Below, one piece after another: positions 10,391 through 19,712 of a DNA stretch of 64,000 nucleotides. The position numbers and the translations under genes were made by a program. Every line of letters begins with the position of its first letter. The stretch's first letter is position 1. Under the pieces are notes generated by a model. It did not search any database, was not told the origin of the DNA, and worked only from the letters and a program-made list of their open reading frames with translations. Source of the DNA: Microbacterium cremeum (GTDB lineage: Bacteria; Actinomycetota; Actinomycetes; Actinomycetales; Microbacteriaceae); NCBI RefSeq assembly GCF_015277855.1, contig NZ_CP063812.1, forward strand, positions 1,984,001-2,048,000. The letters are read 5' to 3'.

Positions 10391-11754
10391 GCGCGGTCGC
10401 CGCGCGCCGGGTCGCGTTCGAGACGATCCGTGCCGTGAACGAGTCGGACGCCTACGCGAACCTGCTGCTGCCGACCTCGATCGCCCGCGCCGGTCTCGGG
10501 TCCGCCGATGCCGGACTCGCGACCGAGCTCACCTACGGCACCCTGCGGCGCCAAGGCACGTACGACGCGATCATCGCGATCGCCGCCGACCGTCCGGCGC
10601 ACGAGATCGACCCCGCCGTGCTCGACGCGCTCCGGCTCGGCGTGCACCAGCTGCTGTCGACCCGCGTCGCCTCCCACGCCGCCGTCAACGAGTCCGTCGA
10701 GCTCGCCCGCGCGGCCGCGGGGCGCGGGGCCGCCGGCTTCGCGAACGCCGTGCTGCGGCGCGTGTCGCGCGATACGCCGGGCGACTGGATGACGCGCGTC
10801 GCCGAGAGCGCACGCTCGGACGACGAGCAGCTGGGACTGCTCTTCTCGCACCCGGTGTGGGTGGTGCGCGCATTCCGCCGGGCGCTCGCGGCCGAAGGAC
10901 GCGCCGACGAGCTCGAGGCACTGCTCATCGCCGACAACGCGTCGCCGCGCGTGACGATGGCCGCGCTCCCGGGCCTGGCCGACGTGCCCGACGAGGCCCG
11001 TCGCACGCCGTTCTCGCCCATCGGCTTCCGCCTGGGCGGCGGAGATCCCGACTCCGTCGTCCGCGGATCCGGCGGCCGTGTCCGGGTCCAGGACGAGGGC
11101 TCGCAGCTGGCGGCGCTCGCGCTGACGCGCGCGCTCCCCGTCGCGGCGTACGAGCGGTGGCTCGACCTGTGCGCCGGGCCGGGCGGCAAGACCGCAGTGC
11201 TCGCCGCCGAGGCACTCGCCCATGGCGCGGCACTCGAGGCCAACGAGATCTCGCCTGCCCGTGCAGGTCTGGTGCGGCAGGCTCTGGCGGGCGTGCCGCT
11301 CGAGGTCCCGGTGTCGGAGGAGGACGGCCGTGCGCGCGCCGCGAACGCACCGGGCACGTACGACCGCATCCTCGTCGACGCGCCCTGTACCGGACTCGGT
11401 GCGCTGCGTCGTCGGCCCGAAGCGCGGTGGCGGAAAGCACCCAGCGACGTTCCGTCACTGACCGAGCTGCAGCGCGAGCTGCTCGAGGCGGCCGTGTCGG
11501 CCCTCAAGCCCGGCGGAGTGGTCGCGTATGTCACCTGCTCGCCGCACCTCGCCGAGACGGCGGGCGTCGTCGCCGACGTACGGCGAGCGTGGGGGAGCGC
11601 GGTCGAGGAGCTGTCGGCCCGCGACGTCATCACCTCGCTGGCGGATGCCGACCCCGGCCTCCCGCCGCAGGCCGACGGCAGCGGACGAGCCCAGCTGTGG
11701 CCGCATCGCCACAACACCGATGCCATGTCCGTGTCGCTGCTGCGCCGCGCCTAA
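10387..11754 (+). CDS. rsmB: 16S rRNA m5C967 methyltransferase RsmB/Sun
   Basis: SAM-dependent rRNA cytosine-5 methyltransferase of 455 residues. An N-terminal NusB-like domain (about 1-140) precedes the Rossmann catalytic domain, with DLCAGPGGKTA near residue 260 binding SAM, DAPCTGLG near 330 and VTCSPH near 380 supplying the two cysteines of the m5C family. The GTG start at 10387 overlaps the fmt stop; no better start fits that junction. Confidence 0.93.
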   Translation: MSAVAARRVAFETIRAVNESDAYANLLLPTSIARAGLGSADAGLATELTYGTLRRQGTYDAIIAIAADRPAHEIDPAVLDALRLGVHQLLSTRVASHAAVNESVELARAAAGRGAAGFANAVLRRVSRDTPGDWMTRVAESARSDDEQLGLLFSHPVWVVRAFRRALAAEGRADELEALLIADNASPRVTMAALPGLADVPDEARRTPFSPIGFRLGGGDPDSVVRGSGGRVRVQDEGSQLAALALTRALPVAAYERWLDLCAGPGGKTAVLAAEALAHGAALEANEISPARAGLVRQALAGVPLEVPVSEEDGRARAANAPGTYDRILVDAPCTGLGALRRRPEARWRKAPSDVPSLTELQRELLEAAVSALKPGGVVAYVTCSPHLAETAGVVADVRRAWGSAVEELSARDVITSLADADPGLPPQADGSGRAQLWPHRHNTDAMSVSLLRRA

Positions 11755-11791
11755 CGCAGGCGCCGCGGACGGTGTGCGCGCGGCGCTCGAC

Positions 11792-11797
11792 CATAAT
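11792..11797 (+). promoter_or_regulatory. -10 element for rpe (leaderless)
   Basis: CATAAT, with the predicted +1 seven bases downstream at G11804, exactly the first base of the rpe GTG. No ribosome binding site precedes the gene. Confidence 0.6.
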
Positions 11798-11803
11798 GGA
11801 CGC

Positions 11804-12499
11804 GTGCCCCTGATCGACGAGAACGGCCGCCGAACCGGCATCCGCATCAATCCCAGCATCCTGGCCGCCGACTTCGTCAACATGCAGGCCGAGCTCGCGC
11901 GCATCGCGACGGCCGACTTCGTGCACGTGGACGTCATGGACAACCACTTCGTGCCCAACCTGACGTTCGGACCGCAGATGGTCGAGCGCATCCAGGCGAC
12001 GAGCCCGGTGCCGCTGGACGTGCATCTCATGATCACCAACCCCGACCGATGGGCGCCCGGCTACGCGGAGCTGGGCGCAGCGTCGGTGACGTTCCACCTC
12101 GAGGCGGCGAAGGAGCCGGTCGCCCTGGCGCGGCGCCTCCGTGCGGCGGGAGCGCGCGCCGGCGTCGCCGTCAAGCCCGCGACCCCGGTCGAGGGGCTCT
12201 TCGACCTGCTCGACGACTTCGACCAGATCCTCGTGATGACGGTCGAGCCCGGCTTCGGCGGCCAGTCGTTCATGCCCGAGACGATGCCGAAGCTCCGCCG
12301 CCTCGCCGACGAGGCCCGTCGCCGAGGCTCGTCGGCGTGGCTGCAGGTCGACGGGGGCATCGGCGAGAGCACCATCGCGCAGGCGGCCGAAGCAGGCGCC
12401 GACACGTTCGTCGCCGGGTCCGCCGTGTTCGGCGCGGACGACCCCGCGAACGCCATCGCCGGCCTGCGCGCGGCCGCGGCGCACCATCACGTCCACTGA
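11804..12499 (+). CDS. rpe: Ribulose-phosphate 3-epimerase
   Basis: Interconverts ribulose-5-P and xylulose-5-P in the pentose phosphate pathway. The 231-residue TIM barrel shows [10 protein letters not shown] near the N-terminus, the metal-binding [12 protein letters not shown] and DVHLMI, and the phosphate-binding PGFGGQSF and DGGI segments. GTG 11804 is chosen because it coincides with the predicted transcription start; ATG 11796 is out of frame. Confidence 0.96.
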   Translation: MPLIDENGRRTGIRINPSILAADFVNMQAELARIATADFVHVDVMDNHFVPNLTFGPQMVERIQATSPVPLDVHLMITNPDRWAPGYAELGAASVTFHLEAAKEPVALARRLRAAGARAGVAVKPATPVEGLFDLLDDFDQILVMTVEPGFGGQSFMPETMPKLRRLADEARRRGSSAWLQVDGGIGESTIAQAAEAGADTFVAGSAVFGADDPANAIAGLRAAAAHHHVH

Positions 12500-12551
12500 C
12501 CCCGACCGTTCACCGCGCGTCACGCGGAGCCGAGGCATCCCGCGCGGACGC

Positions 12552-12557
12552 TACCCT
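12552..12557 (+). promoter_or_regulatory. -10 element for hisE
   Basis: TACCCT immediately before hisE. Seven bases past it lies G12564, the second codon (GTG) of the ATGGTG start, so the message is probably leaderless. Confidence 0.45.
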
Positions 12558-12560
12558 GGC

Positions 12561-12827
12561 ATGGTGAAGACGTTCGATGCGCTGTTCGCCGAGCTCGCCG
12601 CGAAAGCGGCCGAGCGCCCCGAGGGATCGGGCACCGTCGCGCAGCTGGACGCGGGCGTGCACGCGATCGGCAAGAAGATCGTCGAAGAGGCCGCCGAGGT
12701 GTGGATGGCCGCCGAGTACGAATCGACCGATGCCGCGGCCGAAGAGATCTCGCAGCTGTTGTACCACCTGCAGGTGCTCATGCTCGCGAAGGGGCTGAGC
12801 CTCGAAGACGTCTACCGACATCTCTGA
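12561..12827 (+). CDS. hisE: Phosphoribosyl-ATP pyrophosphatase
   Basis: Second step of histidine synthesis, hydrolysing PR-ATP to PR-AMP. The 88-residue all-alpha MazG-like protein carries the acidic metal-binding run [17 protein letters not shown] and a second helix [16 protein letters not shown], typical of HisE. ATG 12561 and GTG 12564 are adjacent alternatives. It leads hisE-hisG-hisF-hisI. Confidence 0.95.
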   Translation: MVKTFDALFAELAAKAAERPEGSGTVAQLDAGVHAIGKKIVEEAAEVWMAAEYESTDAAAEEISQLLYHLQVLMLAKGLSLEDVYRHL

Positions 12828-12870
12828 GCGCGCGTCGCCCGTCCGCCCTCGAACCCGAAAGCCCGCTGCC

Positions 12871-13713
12871 ATGCTGCGAATCGCCGTGCCGAACAAGGGC
12901 TCGCTCGCCGAGACCGCCTCAGAGATGCTCCACGAGGCGGGCTACATCGGCCGCCGCGACCCGAAGGACCTGCACGTCATCGACCCTCAGAACGAGGTCG
13001 AGTTCTTCTATCTGCGTCCGAAGGACATCGCCACCTATGTCGGGTCCGGCGCCCTCGATGTGGGGATCACCGGGCGCGACCTGCTGCTGGACGCCCGCAT
13101 GCCCGGGGCGCGCGAGATCGAGGCGCTCGGCTTCGGCGACTCGACGTTCCGCTTCGCGGGTCCTCCCGGCCGCTTCGAGACCGTCCAGGATCTGGAGGGC
13201 GCGCGCGTCGCGACGGCATACCCGGGGCTCGTCGACGCGTTCCTCGACGAGCACGGCGTCGCCGTCGACCTGGTGCCGCTCGACGGCGCCGTCGAGTCGG
13301 CGGTCCGGCTGGGAGTGGCCGACGCCGTGGCCGACGTCGTCTCGACCGGCACCACGCTCCGGCAGGCCGGTCTCGAGATCTTCGGCCCGGTGCTGCTGCA
13401 GTCCGAGGCGGTGCTCATCACCGCGCCCGCCGAGGCCGACGGCACCGCCACGCTGCTGCGCCGCCTGCGCGGCGTCATGGTGGCACGGCGCTACGTCATG
13501 GTCGACTACGACCTCCCGGCCGGCCTCGTGGACGACGCCGTCGCCATCGCGCCGGGGATCGAATCCCCCACGATCTCGCCGCTGCGCGACCCGGAGTGGG
13601 TCGCCGTCCGGGTCATGGTGCCCCGCAAGGGCGTCAACCAGGTCATGGACTCGCTGTACGCGATCGGGGCGCGGGCCATCCTCGTGACCGCGATCCACAA
13701 CGCGAGGCTCTGA
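12871..13713 (+). CDS. hisG: ATP phosphoribosyltransferase, long form
   Basis: First and feedback-inhibited step of histidine synthesis, ATP + PRPP to PR-ATP. At 280 residues it is the long form with a C-terminal regulatory domain (about 205-280). The start [14 protein letters not shown], the ligand-binding segment [14 protein letters not shown] and the PRPP loop [14 protein letters not shown] (about residues 153-167) are clear. It lies 43 bases after hisE. Confidence 0.96.
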   Translation: MLRIAVPNKGSLAETASEMLHEAGYIGRRDPKDLHVIDPQNEVEFFYLRPKDIATYVGSGALDVGITGRDLLLDARMPGAREIEALGFGDSTFRFAGPPGRFETVQDLEGARVATAYPGLVDAFLDEHGVAVDLVPLDGAVESAVRLGVADAVADVVSTGTTLRQAGLEIFGPVLLQSEAVLITAPAEADGTATLLRRLRGVMVARRYVMVDYDLPAGLVDDAVAIAPGIESPTISPLRDPEWVAVRVMVPRKGVNQVMDSLYAIGARAILVTAIHNARL

Positions 13714-13729
13714 TGGGCGAGGTGCTGCC

Positions 13730-14506
13730 ATGAGTCTCGTGTGCCGCGTCATCCCGTGCCTCGACGTCGCCGCGGGCCGCGTCGTCAAGGGCGTGAACTT
13801 CGAGAACCTGCGCGACATGGGGGATCCCGTCGAGCTCGCCCGCGAGTACTTCCGTCAGGGCGCCGACGAGATCACCTTCCTCGACGTGACCGCCACCGTC
13901 GACGAGCGCGCGACGACCTACGACGTCGTGCGACGCACGGCCGAGGAGGTCTTCATCCCGCTCACCGTGGGCGGCGGCGTGCGCACCGCCGACGATGTCG
14001 CCCGGCTGCTGTCGGTCGGAGCCGACAAGATCGGCGTCAACTCCGCGGCGATCGCCCGGCCGCCGCTGCTCGACGAGATCGCCGACCGCTTCGGCGCGCA
14101 GGTGCTCGTGCTCTCGCTCGATGTCAAGCGGTCGCCGAACACCGATTCCGGCTTCGTGGTCACGACGCACGGCGGCCGCACCGAGACGACCCTCGACGCC
14201 CTGGAGTGGGCGCGCGAGGCGATCGATCGCGGCGCCGGCGAGCTCCTGGTCAACTCGATCGACGCCGACGGCACGAAGCAGGGCTTCGACCTCGAGCTGG
14301 TGTCGCTCATGCGCGAGGTCGCCAGCGTGCCGGTGATCGCGTCGGGCGGTGCCGGCAGCGCGGCCGACTTCGCCCCGGCGATCGCCGCAGGCGCGGACGC
14401 CGTGCTCGCGGCATCCGTCTTCCACTCCGGACAACTCACGGTCGGCGACGTCAAGTCCGCGCTGGCCGCCGAGGGGATCCCCGTGCGAGAGGTCGTGGCA
14501 GCGTGA
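13730..14506 (+). CDS. hisF: Imidazole glycerol phosphate synthase, cyclase subunit
   Basis: Cyclase half of IGP synthase; with HisH it makes imidazole glycerol phosphate and AICAR. The 258-residue TIM barrel begins [18 protein letters not shown] with the catalytic Asp in CLDV, and has the second Asp in [13 protein letters not shown]. hisA and hisH are not in this window. The stop overlaps the GTG of hisI. Confidence 0.97.
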   Translation: MSLVCRVIPCLDVAAGRVVKGVNFENLRDMGDPVELAREYFRQGADEITFLDVTATVDERATTYDVVRRTAEEVFIPLTVGGGVRTADDVARLLSVGADKIGVNSAAIARPPLLDEIADRFGAQVLVLSLDVKRSPNTDSGFVVTTHGGRTETTLDALEWAREAIDRGAGELLVNSIDADGTKQGFDLELVSLMREVASVPVIASGGAGSAADFAPAIAAGADAVLAASVFHSGQLTVGDVKSALAAEGIPVREVVAA

Positions 14507-14868
14507 GCGAAGCGGTCGACGAGCGCATCGCGCGCGTCACGTTCAACGACGACGGTCTGGTCGCCGCCATCATCCAGCAGTGGGACACCCGCGAGGTGCT
14601 GATGCTCGGATGGATGGATGCCGAAGCTCTGCGCCGCACGCTCACGGAGGGCCGCGTCACCTTCTGGTCGCGCTCGCGCCGCGAGTACTGGCGCAAGGGC
14701 GACACGTCCGGCCACATCCAGCTGGTGCGCGGGGCTCGGCTCGACTGCGACGGCGACGCGATCCTCGTCGCGGTCGAGCAGGTCGGACCCGCGTGCCACA
14801 CCGGGACGCGCACGTGCTTCGACGCCGACGACCTCGAGGCCGTCGCGGGTCCGGAGAAGCCCGAGTGA
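14503..14868 (+). CDS. hisI: Phosphoribosyl-AMP cyclohydrolase
   Basis: Third step of histidine synthesis, opening the adenine ring of PR-AMP. The 121-residue protein shows [17 protein letters not shown], the metal-binding DCDGDA and the zinc ligands in [12 protein letters not shown] 14503 overlaps the hisF stop (GTGA). The stop overlaps the ATG of the next gene by one base (TGATG). Confidence 0.96.
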   Translation: MSEAVDERIARVTFNDDGLVAAIIQQWDTREVLMLGWMDAEALRRTLTEGRVTFWSRSRREYWRKGDTSGHIQLVRGARLDCDGDAILVAVEQVGPACHTGTRTCFDADDLEAVAGPEKPE

Positions 14869-15461
14869 TGCGACGTGCCCGGCTGATCGCGGTCGTCGTC
14901 ACCGTGGCGTGCGGCGCGCTCGGCGTCATCTCGGCGACGCAGACGTGGCTCGCCGTCGTGCTCGACGACGGCGCCGGCCACGTGCTGGAGGTTCCGGGGG
15001 CGTCTGCCGTGGCGGTGCTGACGCCGCTGAGCCTCGCGGTGATGGCCCTCGGCGCGGCGCTGTCGATCGTCGGCCTCGCGCTGCGGTACGCGTTCGGTGC
15101 GCTCTCGGTGCTGATCGGGGGAGTGCTGGCGTGGCAGACGGCGCGCGTGGCGTTCGAGCATCCTGTCGGCGCGGTCGCGTCTGTCGTCACCGACGCGACC
15201 GGCATCACCGGGGAGTCTGCCGTGGCAGACCTCGTCGCCTCGATCTCGGCGACCGCGTGGCCCGTCGTGACGCTCGTGGGGTGGCTGCTGCTCGTCGTCG
15301 CGGGCGCCTTCACGCTCGCCACGGCGCGGGCGTGGGGCGGCACCGGGCGTCGCTTCCGCACCGACGAGGCCGCGCATCCGGGCGCCGCCGCAGGGTCGCG
15401 CCCTCACGACGCGATCGACGACTGGGACGACCTGTCGCGTGGCGAGGACCCCACCGCCTGA
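14868..15461 (+). CDS. Trp biosynthesis-associated membrane protein
   Basis: A 197-residue membrane protein with about four transmembrane helices (about 6-25, 45-70, 72-90, 130-155) and an acidic cytoplasmic tail. Position, size and topology fit the actinobacterial Trp-associated membrane protein family normally found between trpE and trpC; its function is unknown. Here it follows hisI directly with a one-base overlap, so no trpE intervenes. Confidence 0.82.
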   Translation: MRRARLIAVVVTVACGALGVISATQTWLAVVLDDGAGHVLEVPGASAVAVLTPLSLAVMALGAALSIVGLALRYAFGALSVLIGGVLAWQTARVAFEHPVGAVASVVTDATGITGESAVADLVASISATAWPVVTLVGWLLLVVAGAFTLATARAWGGTGRRFRTDEAAHPGAAAGSRPHDAIDDWDDLSRGEDPTA

Positions 15462-15465
15462 CCGC

Positions 15466-15471
15466 TAGACT
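15466..15471 (+). promoter_or_regulatory. -10 element before the HGxxPAAW gene and trpCBA
   Basis: TAGACT, placing +1 near 15478 and a ~50-base leader before the next start. It suggests that the trp genes can be transcribed separately from the his genes. Confidence 0.5.
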
Positions 15472-15526
15472 GGCGACATTCCGCGCGTTCTACGCCGACG
15501 AAACCTGAGGCTACGAGGAGACACCC

Positions 15527-15757
15527 ATGAGCAACAACATCGGCGACCCCGGCCACGGACACTCGCCCGCAGCCTGGACGGCCGTCGTGATCATGCTCGT
15601 CGCGGTGTCGCTCGGCACTCTGTTCTTCTTCCTCGACCTGCCCATCCTGGTGTGGGCGTCGGCGGCGCTGCTGGTGATCGGCCTGATCGTCGGCTGGGCG
15701 CTCGCCAAGGCGGGCTACGGTGCGAACGGCCCGAAGTACGTCGCGAAAGAGCACTGA
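15527..15757 (+). CDS. HGxxPAAW-family small membrane protein
   Basis: A 76-residue protein with the family motif as HGHSPAAW near residue 8 and two predicted transmembrane helices (about 18-36 and 40-60). The family is found in actinobacteria next to trp genes; its function is unknown. A GAGGAG Shine-Dalgarno at 15515-15520 supports ATG 15527. The trpC start follows the stop by one base. Confidence 0.85.
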   Translation: MSNNIGDPGHGHSPAAWTAVVIMLVAVSLGTLFFFLDLPILVWASAALLVIGLIVGWALAKAGYGANGPKYVAKEH

Positions 15758-15758
15758 G

Positions 15759-16568
15759 ATGCTCGCCGACCTCACGGCCGGCGCGGTTGAGGATGCCGAG
15801 GCCCGGGCCGCGGCGAAGCCCCTTGCGGACGTCGAGGCCGCAGCCGCGGCGCAGCCGCCGGCACTGGACGTCCTCTCCGCTCTCGCCCCCGCCGACCGCG
15901 TGAAGATCATCGCCGAGGTCAAGCGCGCGAGCCCCTCGCGCGGTGATCTCGCCGAGATCCCCGACCCCGCGCTGCAGGCTCGCCGCTACGAGGAGGGCGG
16001 GGCATCCGCGATCTCGGTCCTCACCGAGGGACGGCGCTTCAAGGGAAGCCTCGCCGACCTCGAGGCCGTGAAGGCCGCCGTGCGCGTGCCGGTGCTCCGC
16101 AAGGACTTCATCGCCACCGAGTACCAGGTTCTCGAGGCTCGTGCCGCAGGCGCGGATCTCATCCTCCTCATCGTGGCGGCGCTCCCGCAGGACGCCCTGG
16201 TGCGGCTGCACGCACTCGCGCTCGAGCTCGGCATGACGCCGCTCGTCGAGACGCACTCCGCCACCGAGGTCGACCGCGCCGCCGATCTGGGTGCGAGCCT
16301 CATCGGGGTCAACGCCCGCGATCTGTCGACGTTCGAGCTCGACCGCGACCTGTTCGGCCGTCTCGCCGAGCGCATCCCGCCGGGCGCGATCAAGATCGCC
16401 GAGTCGGCGGTCCTCGAGCCCGCCGATGTCGCCCACTACCGCGCGACCGGAGCCGACGTGGTGCTCGTCGGCGAGGCGCTCGTCACCAACGATCCGGTGT
16501 CCACCCTGCACGCGTTCCTGGAGGCCGGAGCACACGCTGCAACGAGCGAGCGGAGCACGTCGAGATGA
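15759..16568 (+). CDS. trpC: Indole-3-glycerol phosphate synthase
   Basis: Converts CdRP to indole-3-glycerol phosphate. The 269-residue TIM barrel has the catalytic signature [13 protein letters not shown] near residue 50, VLRKDFI near 110 and [13 protein letters not shown] near 180. ATG 15759 lies one base after the upstream stop. The 3' end overlaps the trpB ATG. No trpF is present, as usual in actinobacteria that use the bifunctional HisA/PriA isomerase. Confidence 0.97.
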   Translation: MLADLTAGAVEDAEARAAAKPLADVEAAAAAQPPALDVLSALAPADRVKIIAEVKRASPSRGDLAEIPDPALQARRYEEGGASAISVLTEGRRFKGSLADLEAVKAAVRVPVLRKDFIATEYQVLEARAAGADLILLIVAALPQDALVRLHALALELGMTPLVETHSATEVDRAADLGASLIGVNARDLSTFELDRDLFGRLAERIPPGAIKIAESAVLEPADVAHYRATGADVVLVGEALVTNDPVSTLHAFLEAGAHAATSERSTSR

Positions 16569-17821
16569 GTCTTCGCGAGGCGGCCGGTCCCTTCTTCGGG
16601 GACTTCGGCGGCCGCTACATGCCCGAATCGCTCATCGCGGCGATCGACGAGCTGACGGCCGAATACGAGGCGGCCAAGGCCGATCCGGCGTTCCAGGCCG
16701 AGTTCGTCCGGCTGCTCCACTCGTACGCAGGGCGGCCGTCGCCGATCACCGAGGTGCCGCGGTTCGCCGAGCACGCCGGCGGCGCACGGGTCTTCCTCAA
16801 GCGCGAGGACCTCAACCACACCGGGTCGCACAAGATCAACAACGTGCTCGGCCAGGCGCTGCTGACCAAGCGCCTCGGCAAGACGCGCGTGATCGCCGAG
16901 ACGGGCGCCGGTCAGCACGGCGTGGCCACGGCGACCGCCGCCGCCCTGTTCGGCTTCGACTGCACCATCTACATGGGCGAGGTCGACACCGAGCGCCAGG
17001 CGCTCAACGTCGCGCGGATGCGTCTGCTGGGCGCCGAGGTCGTGCCGGTGAAGACCGGGTCCCGCACGCTGAAGGACGCGATCAACGACGCGTACCGCGA
17101 CTGGGTCGCCAGCGTCGAGACGACGAACTACATCTTCGGCACGGCAGCAGGCCCGCACCCGTTCCCGGCGATGGTGCGCGACTTCCAGAAGGTCATCTCG
17201 GAAGAGGCGCGGGCGCAGCTGCTCGACGAGGCGGGCCGCCTGCCGGATGCCGTCATCGCGTGCGTCGGCGGCGGCTCCAACGCGATCGGCATGTTCGACG
17301 CGTTCCTCGACGACGACGGCGTCGCCCTCTACGGGGTGGAGGCCGCCGGCGACGGCGTCGACACCGAGCGCCACGCGGCCTCGATCGAGCGCGGCCGGCC
17401 CGGTGTGCTGCACGGCGCGAAGACGTTCGTGCTGCAGGACGAAGACGGTCAGACCATCGAGTCCCACTCGATCTCGGCCGGTCTGGACTACCCGGGCGTC
17501 GGCCCCGAGCACGCGTGGCTGGCGGCGATCGGACGCGCGGAGTACATCCCGGCGACCGACGACGAAGCGATGCAGGCGCTGCGGCTGCTCTCCGAGACCG
17601 AGGGCATCATCCCGGCGATCGAGTCCGCGCACGCCCTCGCCGGCGCCCTGCGCCTCGGGCGCGAGCTCGGACCCGACGCGGTTCTCGCCGTCTGCCTCTC
17701 CGGCCGGGGCGACAAAGACATGGACACCGCCGCCCGCTACTTCGAGCTGTACGACGGCGGGGCCGTCGTCGAGTCGCCCGCGCCCGACGAGGCGGCAAGG
17801 GGAGAGGGAACGAAGCTATGA
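16565..17821 (+). CDS. trpB: Tryptophan synthase beta subunit
   Basis: PLP enzyme that condenses indole with serine. At 418 residues it is full length. The Schiff-base lysine is in [11 protein letters not shown] (near residue 95), the PLP phosphate loop is [10 protein letters not shown] (near 238), and [14 protein letters not shown] is intact. Both ends overlap neighbours (ATGA junctions with trpC and trpA), as expected for a coupled alpha-beta complex. Confidence 0.98.
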   Translation: MSLREAAGPFFGDFGGRYMPESLIAAIDELTAEYEAAKADPAFQAEFVRLLHSYAGRPSPITEVPRFAEHAGGARVFLKREDLNHTGSHKINNVLGQALLTKRLGKTRVIAETGAGQHGVATATAAALFGFDCTIYMGEVDTERQALNVARMRLLGAEVVPVKTGSRTLKDAINDAYRDWVASVETTNYIFGTAAGPHPFPAMVRDFQKVISEEARAQLLDEAGRLPDAVIACVGGGSNAIGMFDAFLDDDGVALYGVEAAGDGVDTERHAASIERGRPGVLHGAKTFVLQDEDGQTIESHSISAGLDYPGVGPEHAWLAAIGRAEYIPATDDEAMQALRLLSETEGIIPAIESAHALAGALRLGRELGPDAVLAVCLSGRGDKDMDTAARYFELYDGGAVVESPAPDEAARGEGTKL

Positions 17822-18612
17822 CCTCCCGCGTCGCCGCCGCCATCGATGCGGCGCACGCCGACGGGCGCGGCGCGTTCGTCGGCTATCTGCCGCTCGGGTT
17901 CCCCGACCTGCAGACCAGCATCGAGGCCGCGGTCGTGCTCGCCGAGAACGGCGCCGACATCCTCGAACTGGGTCCGCCGTACTCCGACCCGGTGATGGAC
18001 GGCACCGTCATCCAGGAGGCCACGCAGGCCGCCCTCGCCGGCGGATTCCGCATGCGGGACACCTTCACCGCCGTCCGCGAGATCACCCGGCGCGTCGACA
18101 TCCCCGTGCTGGTGATGACGTACTGGAACCCGGTGCTGCAGTACGGCATCGACCGCTACGCCGACGATCTGCTCGCCGCCGGCGGTGCGGGCCTCATCAC
18201 GCCCGACATCACGCCCGACGCGGCGTCCGAGTGGATCGCCGCCAGCGAGCGGACGGGCCTCGACCGCGTGTTCCTGGCCGCGCCGACCTCCACCGACGAG
18301 CGACTCGACCTGATCGTGCAGAACTCGACCGGGTTCGTGTACACGGTGTCGACCATGGGCATCACGGGGGAGCGGGCGCAGCTGGATGCCGCGGCCCGCG
18401 GCCTCGTCGCACGGCTGCGTCAGCACGGAGCCGAGCACGCGTGCGTCGGAATCGGCATCTCGAACGCCGAGCAGGTCGGGGGGGTGCTCGGCTACGCCGA
18501 CGGCGCGATCGTCGGCACCGCGCTCGTGCGGGCGCTCCGCGACGGCGGCCTCGAAGGGCTCGCCGAAACGGCCAGAGCCCTTGCAGCGGGCACCGCGCGG
18601 GTCGCGAACTAG
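17818..18612 (+). CDS. trpA: Tryptophan synthase alpha subunit
   Basis: Cleaves indole-3-glycerol phosphate to indole and G3P. The 264-residue TIM barrel has the catalytic glutamate and aspartate regions LPLGFPD and [14 protein letters not shown] (about residues 20-60) and the phosphate-binding [12 protein letters not shown] near 215. ATG 17818 overlaps the trpB stop. Confidence 0.97.
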   Translation: MTSRVAAAIDAAHADGRGAFVGYLPLGFPDLQTSIEAAVVLAENGADILELGPPYSDPVMDGTVIQEATQAALAGGFRMRDTFTAVREITRRVDIPVLVMTYWNPVLQYGIDRYADDLLAAGGAGLITPDITPDAASEWIAASERTGLDRVFLAAPTSTDERLDLIVQNSTGFVYTVSTMGITGERAQLDAAARGLVARLRQHGAEHACVGIGISNAEQVGGVLGYADGAIVGTALVRALRDGGLEGLAETARALAAGTARVAN

Positions 18613-18615
18613 ACT
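18610..18615 (+). promoter_or_regulatory. -10 element for lgt overlapping the trpA stop
   Basis: TAGACT begins at the trpA TAG stop. Predicted +1 is near 18622, leaving a ~45-base leader to lgt. Confidence 0.5.
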
Positions 18616-18666
18616 TCTCAGGTCGGCCCCCACCGGCCTCCCAACAGCCAAGGACACGGTTCTCCC

Positions 18667-19638
18667 ATGATCAACGCCGCCGCGAGCGTCGTCGCCAGCA
18701 TTCCGAGCCCGTCGATCAGCTTCTTCGACATCGGCCCCCTGCCTATCCGCATCTATGCGCTGTGCATCATCACGGGCATCATCGTCGCCGTCCTGTGGAC
18801 GAACCGCCGCCTCACCAAGCGCGGCGCCGAGCCGTGGGTGGTCATCGACATCGCGCTGCTCGCGGTTCCTCTCGCCATCGTCTTCGCGCGGGTCTACCAC
18901 GTGCTCACGCACTGGGACTTCTACTTCGGCGAGGGCGCGAACCCGCTCTCGGCGCTGTACATCTGGGAGGGCGGCATCGCCATCTACGGCGCCCTCATCG
19001 GCGGCGCTGTGGGCGCGTGGCTCGGATGCCGGTGGACCGGCATCCGGTTCTGGACGTTCGCGGACGCGCTGGCGCCGGGGCTCCTGCTCGCGCAGGCGAT
19101 CGGCCGCTTCGGCAACTGGTTCAACCAGGAGCTGTACGGTCTGCCCACCGATCTGCCGTGGGGCCTCGAGATCGACTACCCGAACCCCGCCTGGCCGATC
19201 GGACTGCCCGAGGGGACGCTGTTCCATCCGACGTTCCTCTACGAGGTCATCTGGAACGTCCTCGGCGTTCTCGTGCTGGCGTGGGCCGGGCGCCGCTTCC
19301 GGCTGCAGTGGGGTCGCCTGTTCGGCCTCTACCTCGTCTGGTACAGCGCGGGTCGTATCGTGTGGGAGTCGATCCGCATCGATCCGAGCGAGATCTTCCT
19401 CGGCATCCGCACCAACGTGTGGGCCGCGATCCTCGGTGTCGTGGTCGGCCTCGTCATCTTCTTCGTCCAGAAGCGCCGCCACCCCGGCTTCGAGCCGTCG
19501 CCGTACGTCCCCGGTCGCGAGTGGACCCCCGAAGGGGCTGTACAATCGCAGAACACCGACGACTTCGTCGACGTCAGCGAACCCCCGACGTCCGAGGTCG
19601 ACGAGGCCAGCGCCACAAGCACTCCCGCCACGAACTAG
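18667..19638 (+). CDS. lgt: Prolipoprotein diacylglyceryl transferase
   Basis: Membrane enzyme that transfers diacylglycerol from phosphatidylglycerol to the lipobox cysteine of prolipoproteins. The 323-residue protein has about seven transmembrane helices and the Lgt signature [13 protein letters not shown] near residue 150. The C-terminal ~50 residues are hydrophilic and acidic, as in many actinobacterial Lgt. The gltB promoter lies inside this tail. Position after trpA is the normal actinobacterial order. Confidence 0.96.
   Translation: MINAAASVVASIPSPSISFFDIGPLPIRIYALCIITGIIVAVLWTNRRLTKRGAEPWVVIDIALLAVPLAIVFARVYHVLTHWDFYFGEGANPLSALYIWEGGIAIYGALIGGAVGAWLGCRWTGIRFWTFADALAPGLLLAQAIGRFGNWFNQELYGLPTDLPWGLEIDYPNPAWPIGLPEGTLFHPTFLYEVIWNVLGVLVLAWAGRRFRLQWGRLFGLYLVWYSAGRIVWESIRIDPSEIFLGIRTNVWAAILGVVVGLVIFFVQKRRHPGFEPSPYVPGREWTPEGAVQSQNTDDFVDVSEPPTSEVDEASATSTPATN
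19541..19546 (+). promoter_or_regulatory. -10 element for gltB inside lgt
   Basis: TACAAT, predicted +1 near 19553, about 160 bases upstream of gltB. This leaves an untranslated leader that starts within the lgt coding region. No convincing -35 is seen. Confidence 0.4.
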
Positions 19639-19712
19639 CGCTCTTCCCCCCGGAAAAGCGGCATCAGGGCCGACGTCGTCCCAACTTGAGCATCAACGTG
19701 AGGACGGTAGGT

